Origin: Pseudoalteromonas sp049257235
GTDB taxonomy: Bacteria; Pseudomonadota; Gammaproteobacteria; Enterobacterales; Alteromonadaceae
Assembly (NCBI RefSeq): GCF_049257235.1
Contig: NZ_JBMMUF010000001.1
Span: 1 to 64,000, forward strand
DNA: 64,000 bases
Reading direction: 5' to 3'
Part shown: piece by piece, positions 1-8,145 of the stretch
How positions within the stretch are numbered: the first letter of the stretch is position 1
Layout of the letters: each line of letters starts with the position of its first letter
Position numbers and translations under genes: made by a program
The notes under the pieces: model-generated
The model's input: only the letters and a program-made list of their open reading frames with translations
Told to the model about the DNA's origin: nothing
Databases searched by the model: none

Positions 1-99
1 TCGTCATCTTCTAGCAAGCTAGAAATGTTACCGCTCGACTTGCATGTGTTAGGCCTGCCGCCAGCGTTCAATCTGAGCCATGATCAAACTCTTCAATTA
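1..99 (-). rRNA. rrs: 16S ribosomal RNA, 5' end (partial)
   Basis: Read on the minus strand, bases 99 to 1 give the conserved start of bacterial 16S rRNA (TTGAAGAGTTTGATCATGG, then the CTGGCGGCAGGCCTAACAC region). Only the first 99 or so bases, up to variable region V1, are in the window; the gene runs off the left edge. The V1 sequence has a style I associate with Pseudoalteromonas, but that is from memory. Confidence 0.96.
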
Positions 100-292
100 A
101 AAGTTTTTTATTCTCTACCTAATAAAAGACGAAGAATCATGCTCAATGAATTCTGATTTTGATTCTTTCGAATCGAATTGACTGTGCTGAAACAAGTAAA
201 CTTGTTTCCGTTGGTCACTCAGTTCATTTGAGACTCTAAATTTATTTGCGTCATCTAGCGAACTAGAATCTGCTGTTAGAACTCAATCTGTA

Positions 293-336
293 CGAGTGCC
301 CACACAGATGATTGCTTCATATTTTTAAAGAACGTT
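293..336 (-). promoter_or_regulatory. rrn leader with boxA-like antitermination signal
   Basis: On the minus strand this reads GTTCTTTAAAAAT followed by ATCTGTGTGGGCACTCG, closely like the E. coli rrn leader (boxA CTCTTTAAcAA, then the GTGTGGGCACTCG stretch). It lies between the promoters and the mature 16S end, where Nus-factor antitermination signals are expected. The assignment is by resemblance. Confidence 0.65.
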
Positions 337-381
337 TCCAATTTCTTGGAAGAGAACGCTTTCGCGTCTAGAGGGCTGTGC

Positions 382-409
382 ATTCTACTCAACCCTGATT
401 TGTTGTCAA
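382..409 (-). promoter_or_regulatory. rrn promoter, proximal
   Basis: Minus-strand -35 TTGACA (409-404), 16-base spacer, -10 TAGAAT (387-382), followed by a GC-containing discriminator (GCACAGCCC). This is a near-consensus sigma-70 promoter of the growth-rate-controlled type, feeding the 16S gene about 275 bases downstream. Confidence 0.8.
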
Positions 410-517
410 CACTTAATTTTGAGAAAGTTTAAAGTTTCTTAAAACTCAGTTTTACTTGACTCAACCAACTCGTCGTATCGCTTGTTTGTAAGCAGTCCGC
501 CGTGTCGGTGGATGCGC

Positions 518-545
518 ATTATAGGGAGAAACATTTTCGACGCAA
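518..545 (-). promoter_or_regulatory. rrn promoter, distal, with A/T-rich upstream tract
   Basis: Minus-strand -35 TTGCGT (545-540), 16-base spacer, perfect -10 TATAAT (523-518), then a GCGC discriminator. An A/T-rich tract at about 547-580 sits where an UP element would be. Together with the promoter at 382-409 it makes the usual rrn P1/P2 pair, 136 bases apart. Confidence 0.75.
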
Positions 546-749
546 CCCCTTTTTTTCAAAAAAAATGAAATAATTCCTCACACCGTATTTAGCTACATCT
601 TACACACCTATTTTCCACAATTTTCTGTGTATAACCCTCCTTCAAAAGCAATAATTGAACCCTGTGACTAAAAGTTTTTGCTGCTATGTGCTAGATTGCC
701 GCACGATTTTACACGTCCATCTCCCACTATTAATAAAAGGTGCTTTATT

Positions 750-2162
750 ATGACCGACATCGCTAATGCCATTAGCGGCCTTATATGGGGTCACGTCCTT
801 ATTTATTTGTTAATCGCTGCAGGCGTATTTTTTACTATCAGACTTGGTTTTATCCAATTCAAAGATTTTGGCTACTCATTTAAAGTTATGTTGTCTAGCC
901 GTGAAGGCGCTGAAGGTGGCATATCTTCTTTCCAAGCGTTCTGTACATCCTTAGCAGCGCGAGTTGGTACGGGCAATATGGCCGGTGTCGCAGTTGCGTT
1001 GTACTTGGGTGGCCCTGGTGCCATCTTTTGGATGTGGCTTATAGCCCTTATTGGTATGGCTACAAGTTTTGCCGAAAGTACCCTCGCCCAAGCATACAAA
1101 GTAAAAGACGAGGAAGGTAACTTCCGTGGCGGCCCTGCTTATTATATGGAAAGAGGCCTAGGCAAACGTTGGATGGGCGTATTATTTTCCTTGTGCCTTA
1201 TTTTAGCGTTTGGTTTGGTGTTCAATGCAGTACAGGCAAACTCTATTGCTGCAGCATTTAATGTAGCGTTTGGTGTACCCCATTATGTGATGGGCATCAT
1301 CCTAGTGTTGGGTTCTGGTTTTATTATCTTTGGCGGCCTAAAAACTATCGCCCGCTTTGCTGAAGTGGTAGTGCCATTCATGGCATTAGCCTATTTGTTA
1401 TTAGCACTTTATATATGTGCTGTTAATTATGATCAGCTTGCAGGGGTTTTTGTGACCATATTCAACCATGCTTTTGGTCTTGAGCAGGCTGGTGCAGGCG
1501 CTATAGGCTATGGCGTTATGCAGGCAATGATCCAGGGGATCAAGCGTGGCTTGTTTTCAAATGAAGCGGGTATGGGTAGTGCTGCCAATGCGGCTGCAAC
1601 TGCAACACCGAACCCACCTCACCCTGCGTCTCAAGGTTATGTGCAAATGCTTGGTGTATTCATCGATACCATCGTTATTTGTACTGCAACGGCAGCACTT
1701 ATTCTGCTATCGGGTCAGCTTGAAGCGGGCTCAGGTGTTACTGGTATTGCTTTAACTCAACAAGCCTTAGTAACCCATGTAGGTGAATGGGGCGCTATCT
1801 TTGTTGCTGTAGCGATATTGTTTTTTGCCTTCACCTCTATCGTCGCTAATTACTCTTACGCTGAAACCAACTTACTCTTTTTAGAGCATAATCACCAAAA
1901 AGGAATGATGATATTTCGCTTATTGGTTTTGGCTATGGTGATGTTTGGCTCGTTGGGTGAATTGAAGCTGGTCTGGACCCTGGCTGATATCTCCATGGGT
2001 TTAATGGCAATAGTTAACGTAGTCGCGCTGTTTATGCTCTCTTCTGTGGTAATTTGGCTAACCAAGGACTATCAAACTCAGCGCAAACAGGGTGTGATAC
2101 CGCGGTTTGATAAATCAAAGCACGCTAAGCTCGCCAAAGAAGTTGACCCTCAATCATGGTGA
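750..2162 (+). CDS. Sodium:alanine symporter, AGCS family
   Basis: A 470-residue inner-membrane protein of the AGCS (alanine or glycine:cation symporter) family, which uses the sodium gradient to import alanine or glycine. The family signature FxAxxTSxxARVGTGNMAGV is visible near residue 60-80, followed by about ten hydrophobic segments and the conserved SNEAGMGSAANAAAT stretch. The start is placed at ATG 750, which has AAAGGTG nine bases upstream; an in-frame extension back to 678 lacks a ribosome site and only adds a non-conserved leader. It is monocistronic, runs away from the rrn operon and ends in a clear hairpin terminator. The exact amino acid carried cannot be read from sequence. Confidence 0.93.
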   Translation: MTDIANAISGLIWGHVLIYLLIAAGVFFTIRLGFIQFKDFGYSFKVMLSSREGAEGGISSFQAFCTSLAARVGTGNMAGVAVALYLGGPGAIFWMWLIALIGMATSFAESTLAQAYKVKDEEGNFRGGPAYYMERGLGKRWMGVLFSLCLILAFGLVFNAVQANSIAAAFNVAFGVPHYVMGIILVLGSGFIIFGGLKTIARFAEVVVPFMALAYLLLALYICAVNYDQLAGVFVTIFNHAFGLEQAGAGAIGYGVMQAMIQGIKRGLFSNEAGMGSAANAAATATPNPPHPASQGYVQMLGVFIDTIVICTATAALILLSGQLEAGSGVTGIALTQQALVTHVGEWGAIFVAVAILFFAFTSIVANYSYAETNLLFLEHNHQKGMMIFRLLVLAMVMFGSLGELKLVWTLADISMGLMAIVNVVALFMLSSVVIWLTKDYQTQRKQGVIPRFDKSKHAKLAKEVDPQSW

Positions 2163-2181
2163 ACATCAAAAGATAATAACT

Positions 2182-2205
2182 AAGGAGCCCGGCGCTCCTT
2201 TTTTT
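2182..2205 (+). terminator. Rho-independent terminator after the alanine symporter
   Basis: Stem AAGGAGC (2182-2188) pairs with GCTCCTT (2194-2200) around a five-base loop, followed by a run of T to 2205. Confidence 0.9.
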
Positions 2206-2576
2206 ATAGCAATTGTATTATAACAGTGAGCTAGGATGGCGCTGGATAACTAGCGTGATAGCAAGGCTATCATTGTACGTATGTTTTTATTTTACATAGT
2301 AAAATTATAACGCGGTGAGCGTGCTATTTAGCCCGCAAAGAAGTGAGTTCATTTAATTCAATTGGTATTTGTGCTCAATATTGGGTGAAAACAACTGGCA
2401 ACTATCAAGGATAGTGTTTATGTATATTTGAATCTGAACCACGTTGGCTCACAGTGCTGAGCACAGGTAAATAAATGATAGGCAGTGAAAACGCGTAAAG
2501 TGATATGTGATTTTTAGGCTGTAATGCCAATAAGCGTCAAGATGTGACTAGATACAGCGCTGGAAAATTATGAAGA
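2206..2576. other. Gene-free stretch between the symporter and the tRNA array
   Basis: A/T-rich, with no open frame that looks coding on either strand and no RNA I recognise. It must hold the 3' end of the tRNA transcript coming from the right, but no strong hairpin-plus-T terminator is visible there. Confidence 0.6.
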
Positions 2577-2650
2577 TGGAGGCGGAACCCGGAGTCGAAC
2601 CGAGGTAGACGGATTTGCAATCCGCTGCATAGCCACTCTGCCATTCCGCC
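2577..2650 (-). tRNA. tRNA-Cys(GCA), copy 2
   Basis: The minus strand gives a full 74-nt cloverleaf ending in encoded CCA, with anticodon GCA in the loop TTGCAAA. It differs from the other Cys copy (3165-3238) at two positions, one in the D-arm/anticodon-stem region and one in the variable/T-arm region. It is the last tRNA of the array. Confidence 0.96.
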
Positions 2651-2685
2651 GTAGGCTTTATATTTTAGCATGAAAAGAGGAAAAT

Positions 2686-2761
2686 TGGAGCGAGTAACGA
2701 GGTTCGAACTCGTGACCTCAACCTTGGCAAGGTTGCGCTCTACCAGCTGAGCTATACTCGC
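2686..2761 (-). tRNA. tRNA-Gly(GCC), copy 3
   Basis: A 76-nt cloverleaf on the minus strand starting GCGAGTATAGCTCAG, anticodon GCC, encoded CCA. Identical to the copies at 2941-3016 and 3248-3323. Confidence 0.96.
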
Positions 2762-2812
2762 GTTCCATATGAGGTTTGCCCTCATCATTCCTATTGACCG
2801 AAAGCGCCAAAA

Positions 2813-2899
2813 TGGTGCCCGGGGCCGGACTTGAACCGGCACGCTGTTACCAGCGAGGGATTTTAAATCCCTTGTGTCTACCAATTCCACCACCCGGGC
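2813..2899 (-). tRNA. tRNA-Leu(TAA), copy 2
   Basis: An 87-nt class II tRNA with long variable arm, starting GCCCGGGTGGTGGAATTGG on the minus strand. Anticodon TAA in the loop TTTAAAA, CCA encoded. Identical to the copy at 3042-3128. Confidence 0.96.
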
Positions 2900-2940
2900 G
2901 GATGGACGACTCAAGAGTCATACATGCAAAGCGAAGAAAT

Positions 2941-3016
2941 TGGAGCGAGTAACGAGGTTCGAACTCGTGACCTCAACCTTGGCAAGGTTGCGCTCTACCA
3001 GCTGAGCTATACTCGC
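2941..3016 (-). tRNA. tRNA-Gly(GCC), copy 2
   Basis: A 76-nt cloverleaf identical to the other two Gly copies of the array. Anticodon GCC, CCA encoded. Confidence 0.96.
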
Positions 3017-3041
3017 AATTCCTATTTGACTTAACAGTCAA

Positions 3042-3128
3042 TGGTGCCCGGGGCCGGACTTGAACCGGCACGCTGTTACCAGCGAGGGATTTTAAATCCC
3101 TTGTGTCTACCAATTCCACCACCCGGGC
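3042..3128 (-). tRNA. tRNA-Leu(TAA), copy 1
   Basis: An 87-nt class II tRNA, anticodon TAA, CCA encoded. With the Gly and Cys genes upstream it forms the Gly-Cys-Leu trio also found after pgsA in E. coli (glyW-cysT-leuZ). Confidence 0.96.
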
Positions 3129-3164
3129 ATCGGGTTGCTTTCGCATGTGGAAACGTTGAGAAAA

Positions 3165-3238
3165 TGGAGGCGGAACCCGGAGTCGAACCGAGGTGGACGG
3201 ATTTGCAATCCGCTGCATGGCCACTCTGCCATTCCGCC
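3165..3238 (-). tRNA. tRNA-Cys(GCA), copy 1
   Basis: A 74-nt cloverleaf, anticodon GCA, CCA encoded. Second gene of the array; differs from the distal copy at two bases. Confidence 0.96.
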
Positions 3239-3247
3239 ATCAAAGTT

Positions 3248-3323
3248 TGGAGCGAGTAACGAGGTTCGAACTCGTGACCTCAACCTTGGCAAGGTTGCGC
3301 TCTACCAGCTGAGCTATACTCGC
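3248..3323 (-). tRNA. tRNA-Gly(GCC), copy 1
   Basis: A 76-nt cloverleaf, anticodon GCC, CCA encoded. First gene of the seven-tRNA array, about 65 bases from the array promoter. Confidence 0.96.
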
Positions 3324-3388
3324 ACCTGACAAGAAACGATGCCTCTTGTTTTACTTTGATTGGGCTAGCGCCCTCTCAACACCGACGC

Positions 3389-3416
3389 ATTCTACAGAGA
3401 TTATTAAACGCGTCAA
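3389..3416 (-). promoter_or_regulatory. Promoter of the tRNA array
   Basis: Minus strand -35 TTGACG (3416-3411), 16-base spacer, -10 TAGAAT (3394-3389), GC-rich start region GCGTCGG. It resembles the rrn proximal promoter, as expected for stable RNA. It sits between pgsA and the first tRNA, so the tRNAs need not depend on read-through from pgsA. Confidence 0.8.
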
Positions 3417-3481
3417 CACAAAAAATATCAGTTTTGAATCGTTTGCTTAATTTTTATCTAAAACGGTGTGTAATTATACAT

Positions 3482-4033
3482 TTAGTCGTCGTTCGCGAAC
3501 AAACTATGCCTTGCAACGAACAAATATTGAACCATTGAGCCGAAGGTAAGAATGGTCGCAACATACAATAATGCATAGCTAAGCGTAACCATCCAAGGTT
3601 CGTACTGCCAAATTAGACCTATAATGGCTAACATTTGCGCGGCAGTCTTTACTTTACCTAACTGAGAGACTGCGACATCGTCACGCTTACCTTGCTCTGC
3701 CATCCATTCTCGCAGAGCCGAAATGATGACTTCTCGAGAAATAATAATCACCGCAGGTATCGTCATCCAAATCGTTTGATAGTGACTGACTAACAGCACA
3801 AGCGCCGCACTGACCATCACTTTATCGGCGACTGGGTCTAAAAATGCGCCAAAAGGCGTGGATTGGTCAAGTTTACGAGCGAGGTAACCATCTAAGATAT
3901 CAGTGATTGATGCCAACCAAAATACAAAAGCCGCTGCGAAAAACGCCCACTGATAAGGTAAATAAAAAATAATTAAAAAAATCGGAATTAGGCACAACCT
4001 AAAGGTTGTTAACGTATTGGGAATGTTCCACAT
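3482..4033 (-). CDS. pgsA: CDP-diacylglycerol--glycerol-3-phosphate 3-phosphatidyltransferase
   Basis: Makes phosphatidylglycerol-phosphate from CDP-diacylglycerol and glycerol-3-phosphate, the committed step to phosphatidylglycerol and cardiolipin in the inner membrane. The 183 residues carry the CDP-alcohol phosphotransferase signature DG-x2-AR-x8-G-x3-D-x3-D (DGYLAR...GAFLDPVAD, about residues 48-70) and several membrane helices starting MWNIPNTLTTFRL. It follows uvrC on the same strand with a 51-base gap; uvrY-uvrC-pgsA-tRNA matches the E. coli order. Length is normal for the family. Confidence 0.96.
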   Translation of the reverse strand: MWNIPNTLTTFRLCLIPIFLIIFYLPYQWAFFAAAFVFWLASITDILDGYLARKLDQSTPFGAFLDPVADKVMVSAALVLLVSHYQTIWMTIPAVIIISREVIISALREWMAEQGKRDDVAVSQLGKVKTAAQMLAIIGLIWQYEPWMVTLSYALLYVATILTFGSMVQYLFVARHSLFANDD

Positions 4034-4084
4034 AACTACTAGGCGTTCTTAGCGTCTTCTTTTTATTAATATTCGCACGAAGGG

Positions 4085-5905
4085 CTATGCCTTGTCATGC
4101 AAATGGTTAAATATCTTTTCAGCCATGGCTTGACTGATCCCTGGAGCTTGGCTTAATTGTTCCAATGTGGCGCTTTTGACGCCTTGCATTCCTCCTAGGT
4201 ATTTTAACAGTGCTTGGCGACGTTTTTGCCCTACACCACTGATTTCTTCTAGTACTGATTTGCTACGTTGTTTCTGACGTTTATTTCGATGTCCGGCAAT
4301 TGCAAAGCGGTGAGATTCGTCGCGAATATGCTGAATAAGATGTAGCGCTGGTGAGTCACTACTTAATGACACGGTTTTGCGGCCAGCATCAATAAGTAAG
4401 GTCTCTAAACCTGGCTTTCTACTTGTTCCTTTTGCTACACCCACAAGTAATGGCTCTTTGTCAAAAGACCAATCACTGAAAAACTCAACGGCCTGATTTA
4501 ATTGCCCCTTACCACCATCAATAAAGATCACGTCTGGAATTTTGCTCTCATCGGTAAGTTTGCCGTAGCGCTTTTTGAGCGCAAACGCCATTGCCGCATA
4601 ATCATCACCCGGCGTGATCCCTTCAACATTAAAGCGACGATACTGAGATTTATTAGGGCCTTGCTTATCAAACACAACACACGAAGCGACGGTATTCTCG
4701 CCCATAGTATGACTGATATCGAAGCATTCCATTCGATCGATGTCATCTAAATGCAGCGCTTCTTTGAGTAACGCATAACGCTTATTGATTGAATCTTGTG
4801 TGCTTTGTTGAACTTCTAAACTACTTTGCGCATTCTTATTTGCAAGCTGAAGGTACTGAGCTCGCTCCCCACGCTGTACCAAGGATAATTTAACCTTTGA
4901 ATCTTTAAGTTCACTCATCGCCTGCGCTAACTCTTGTTGCTCAGCAATTTCAAAAGGCAAGATGAGTTCTTTTGCAATTCGTCCTGTCGCACCTGGTGTA
5001 CAGTAATATTGTGCGATGAATGAGGTCAGTACCTCATCGTGCGAGCTATCTTTGGGTACTTTTGGAAATAGTGTTTTACTACCCAGTACTTTATGGTCAC
5101 GCACCATTAAAATATGCACGGCGACTATGCCATTACGGCTGCAGTAACCAATTGCATCAAGCTCTGCATGTTTGCCCGACACAGACTGTTGTTCTTGCAC
5201 CTTACGAAGCAAATGGATTTGGTCGCGAAACTTTGCCGCTTTTTCAAAGGCCAATTGCTCACTGGCCTGCTCCATCTTAGATACTAACTCAGTGATAACT
5301 TCATGAGATTTACCACCTAAGAACTTGCGTACAAAAGTAACTTCTTGTTGATAATCTTCGTCACTAATTTTACCCACACACGGCGCACTGCATCGCTTGA
5401 GTTGATATTGCAAACACGGACGGCTTCGCGCTTTGTAGTAGCTATCTTCACATTGACGCACGGGAAAGAGCTTTTGCATCAAACGCAGGCTATCTGAAAC
5501 CGCGCTACTGCTTGGGAAAGGCCCAAAGTATTCACCTTTAATCTTTTGCGCACCACGGTGAAACGCTAGACGTGGATGTGGGTGCTTGGTGAGCAAGATA
5601 TAGGGATAAGACTTATCGTCACGTAACAAGATGTTGTAGCGTGGCTGATATTTTTTTATTAAGTTATTTTCAAGCAGTAATGCTTCTGTTTCGGTGTTAG
5701 TCAGTGTGACTTGGATATTGCGGATATTACGCACCAACACTTGCGTTTTGGTGTCTAATCCAGAGCTACGGAAATAGCTCGACAGGCGTTTCTTTAAATT
5801 TTTTGCTTTGCCGACGTATATCACCTGTTCTTGTTCATCGAACATGCGATACACGCCGGGTTCTTCAGAGACTGTCTTTAAAAAATGCTCAGCCGTAAAG
5901 GTCAT
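4085..5905 (-). CDS. uvrC: UvrABC excinuclease subunit C
   Basis: The incision subunit of nucleotide excision repair: with UvrB it cuts the damaged strand on both sides of a lesion. The 606 residues show the N-terminal GIY-YIG nuclease domain (PGVYRMFD...VIYVGKAKNLKKRL, residues about 16-50), a cysteine cluster near 150-180, the UVR/UvrB-binding region near 200-240, the RNase H-like C-terminal nuclease (IDGGKGQL motif, about 470) and a C-terminal helix-hairpin-helix pair. It starts nine bases after uvrY ends, so the two are probably co-transcribed. Confidence 0.97.
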   Translation of the reverse strand: MTFTAEHFLKTVSEEPGVYRMFDEQEQVIYVGKAKNLKKRLSSYFRSSGLDTKTQVLVRNIRNIQVTLTNTETEALLLENNLIKKYQPRYNILLRDDKSYPYILLTKHPHPRLAFHRGAQKIKGEYFGPFPSSSAVSDSLRLMQKLFPVRQCEDSYYKARSRPCLQYQLKRCSAPCVGKISDEDYQQEVTFVRKFLGGKSHEVITELVSKMEQASEQLAFEKAAKFRDQIHLLRKVQEQQSVSGKHAELDAIGYCSRNGIVAVHILMVRDHKVLGSKTLFPKVPKDSSHDEVLTSFIAQYYCTPGATGRIAKELILPFEIAEQQELAQAMSELKDSKVKLSLVQRGERAQYLQLANKNAQSSLEVQQSTQDSINKRYALLKEALHLDDIDRMECFDISHTMGENTVASCVVFDKQGPNKSQYRRFNVEGITPGDDYAAMAFALKKRYGKLTDESKIPDVIFIDGGKGQLNQAVEFFSDWSFDKEPLLVGVAKGTSRKPGLETLLIDAGRKTVSLSSDSPALHLIQHIRDESHRFAIAGHRNKRQKQRSKSVLEEISGVGQKRRQALLKYLGGMQGVKSATLEQLSQAPGISQAMAEKIFNHLHDKA

Positions 5906-5914
5906 GATGAGTGG

Positions 5915-6565
5915 TTACAAATCAGTATCGATATCAATCATTTTATGGCGAATCGCCAAATGCGTCAGCTCCACATCGCCATTCACTGCTAATTTTTCAA
6001 AAATGCGATAGCGGTAGCTATTTACCGTTTTAGAACTGAGGTTTAACTTATCAGCGATATTCTGCGCCTTCTCACCTTTAGTGATCATCAGCATGATTTG
6101 CAGCTCTCTGTCTGAGAGAATTTGGAACGGATTTTCATCGGTACGACCGCTAAACTGCGCCAACGCAATTTGTTGCGCTATCTCAGGTGCGATGTATCTT
6201 TGCCCCGAATTAACAGCCCGAATAGCGTTTACTACTTCTTCAGAGCCAGCCCCCTTTGTGAGATAACCATGCGCGCCAATTTGCATCACCTTACTTGGGA
6301 ATGGATCTTCTGCGTGAACGGTTAAAACAATCACTTTAACATCAGGACAATAACGGCAAATTTTCTTCGTGGCTTCCAAACCACCAATACCGGGCATGTT
6401 CATGTCCATCAACACGATATCAGGTTCATGGTGACGACAAAATTGAACGGCTTCCTCGCCTGTTTTAGCTTCGCCAATAACCTTGAAGCCTCGCACATCA
6501 TCTAAAATGCGCTTAATCCCAGTGCGGACCAATTCATGGTCGTCTACTAGTAATACATTAATCAA
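5915..6565 (-). CDS. uvrY: Two-component response regulator, UvrY/GacA type
   Basis: A 216-residue response regulator: receiver domain with acidic pocket and phospho-acceptor Asp in VLMDMNMPG (about residue 54), and a C-terminal LuxR-type HTH (LSDRELQIMLMITKG...LNLSSKTVNSYRYRI). Next to uvrC this is the classical position of uvrY, partner of the BarA/GacS kinase, which usually drives CsrA-titrating small RNAs. The kinase and those RNAs are not in this window. The long hydrophilic tail IDIDTDL is unremarkable. Confidence 0.94.
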   Translation of the reverse strand: MINVLLVDDHELVRTGIKRILDDVRGFKVIGEAKTGEEAVQFCRHHEPDIVLMDMNMPGIGGLEATKKICRYCPDVKVIVLTVHAEDPFPSKVMQIGAHGYLTKGAGSEEVVNAIRAVNSGQRYIAPEIAQQIALAQFSGRTDENPFQILSDRELQIMLMITKGEKAQNIADKLNLSSKTVNSYRYRIFEKLAVNGDVELTHLAIRHKMIDIDTDL

Positions 6566-6587
6566 CAGGAAAACCCTCTTAAACCAT

Positions 6588-6614
6588 GCACTTGTAACGT
6601 CCTGTCACAAGTGC
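6588..6614. other. Inverted repeat between the symporter and uvrY
   Basis: GCACTTGT (6588-6595) is exactly complementary to ACAAGTGC (6607-6614) around 11 bases. There is no T-run on either side, so it is not a standard terminator. It lies 22 bases upstream of the uvrY start and could be a hairpin or an operator. Confidence 0.35.
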
Positions 6615-6632
6615 ACACTTTTGAATATATGC

Positions 6633-7784
6633 TCAAGCCTCTGTTTTATCAGAAAAACGATCGACCCACAACGCAATGATACCATCACCGGTGACATTAC
6701 ATGCAGTACCGAAGCTGTCTTGAGCTAAATACAATGCAATCATTAATGCGATAGCAGCATCATTAAAACCTAACATGCTAGTTAAAAGGCCCAGTGCCGA
6801 CATCACAGCTCCGCCTGGAGCACCTGGAGCAGCGATCATGACAATACCCAGCATAAATACAAAAGGTAGCATCTCAGTCAAACTGCCTACCACCATATTG
6901 GGTGATAGCGCCATTACTGCCATTGCGCAGGTAACGATGGTAATCGTTGAGCCAGATAGGTGTATAGTTGCACACAAAGGCACACTAAAGTTAGCAATAT
7001 TTTCCTTTACTCCATTGTTCTTACTCGATTGCAATGACACAGGAATCGTAGCAGCGCTAGACATAGTCCCTAGGGCAGTAAGGTAAGCTGGAAGCATGTT
7101 TTTGATTAACTCAAGCGGAGAACGGCCAAGTAAAATACCCGTGCCAACATAAAGTACCGTAAGCCATAGCCAATGCATTAGCAGTGCGATAACAAGTACA
7201 ACAGCAAATGTTTGCAAGGTCTGGGCTACCGTCCCTGCTACCGTCATGTCCGCAAACACACCCGCAATGTAAAACGGAAGCGCCGGAATAATCACATGAC
7301 TCAATAGACCATCAATCACGTCGCGACCTTGATCAACTACCGAGTGCAAATCGCTAAGACCACGTTGGCTGATAGCAATACCAAAGGTAAACGCGGTAAC
7401 AAGTGCTGTCATCACGCCCATCAATGGTGGGATCTCAATATCAATGAAGCTTGTGAGCGCACTCTCTTCACCGCCTGAAAAGCTAATACTTCCAGAAAGC
7501 ATAGGCGCAGCCCAAATCATAACAAGCGTTGCTAATGTTCCAGCAATAACCGTAGAGCCATATGCAAATCCTACGGTTTTACCAAGGAGATGATTTGCGC
7601 CCTTAGGTAGGCCTGCGATACCCGAGCATATAAAGAACAAAATAATCAACGGAATGGTAAAGCCAATCAGCTCACCAATTAAGGTTTTTGCTGTGTATAA
7701 AACACGTGCCACTTCATGCGGGGCAAATGCCCCAATGACGATACCCAGAATGATACCGGCAATAAGTTTTAGGATAAGCTTCAT
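6633..7784 (-). CDS. Dicarboxylate/amino acid:cation symporter (DAACS family)
   Basis: A 383-residue inner-membrane symporter of the DAACS (SDF) family, which takes up acidic or small neutral amino acids or C4-dicarboxylates with sodium or protons. Hydrophobic segments run throughout; the re-entrant-loop serine-rich motif (GTMSSAATIPVS, about residues 240-255) and the late APGAPGG and SFGTACNVTGDG segments fit the substrate and cation sites. The N-terminus MKLILKLIAGIILGI is typical of the family. It is somewhat short (E. coli GltP is about 437). The substrate cannot be decided. Transcribed toward uvrY but separated from it by an inverted repeat. Confidence 0.87.
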   Translation of the reverse strand: MKLILKLIAGIILGIVIGAFAPHEVARVLYTAKTLIGELIGFTIPLIILFFICSGIAGLPKGANHLLGKTVGFAYGSTVIAGTLATLVMIWAAPMLSGSISFSGGEESALTSFIDIEIPPLMGVMTALVTAFTFGIAISQRGLSDLHSVVDQGRDVIDGLLSHVIIPALPFYIAGVFADMTVAGTVAQTLQTFAVVLVIALLMHWLWLTVLYVGTGILLGRSPLELIKNMLPAYLTALGTMSSAATIPVSLQSSKNNGVKENIANFSVPLCATIHLSGSTITIVTCAMAVMALSPNMVVGSLTEMLPFVFMLGIVMIAAPGAPGGAVMSALGLLTSMLGFNDAAIALMIALYLAQDSFGTACNVTGDGIIALWVDRFSDKTEA

Positions 7785-8145
7785 CGCCCTTTCCTTGTTA
7801 TAGTTGTTTTAATGATTCTGTTTTATCATTTTTTTCGCACAAAGTACGCATAAATCAGACGAATACCTAATTGAGAGCGCAAAAAGCAACCGACTTACAC
7901 TGTCTTGTTAGATTGTCGGGGACAACAGCAGTTCTACAACTCATACATTAGCTGAGTGTTACGCAGATTTACTCTGTCACTCTATGCCCAGTGCATTTCT
8001 AATGGCTCTATGAAATCTTGATTTTATTCCTAATGGTTATAAATAATTGGCTATAAGATATAGCCAATCTTTCCTTTAGTTTTATGCAACATAGAGTAAA
8101 GTTAGGCCATTATTAATACAGCAGTCACATAGCTAGGTATTGAAC
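7785..8145. other. Divergent promoter region of the symporter and cysK
   Basis: 361 bases with no coding frame. It holds the upstream sites of both genes, including the inverted repeat and the possible CysB-like segment at 8024-8068. No RNA gene recognised. Confidence 0.6.
8024..8068 (+). promoter_or_regulatory. Possible CysB-type site and palindrome upstream of cysK
   Basis: Two elements abut. TTATTCC...ATAAATAA (8024-8046) has the TTATT/AATAA spacing seen at many CysB-controlled promoters (from memory). It runs straight into a perfect inverted repeat, ATTGGCTATA-AGA-TATAGCCAAT (8046-8068). Both lie 80-120 bases before the cysK ATG. The regulator is an inference. Confidence 0.4.

Noticed and set aside
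2537..3338. Several open frames of 60-125 codons on both strands
   Set aside because: They run through the seven tRNA genes; their repeated peptides (such as ARVVELVDTRDLKSLAG) are just translated tRNA copies.
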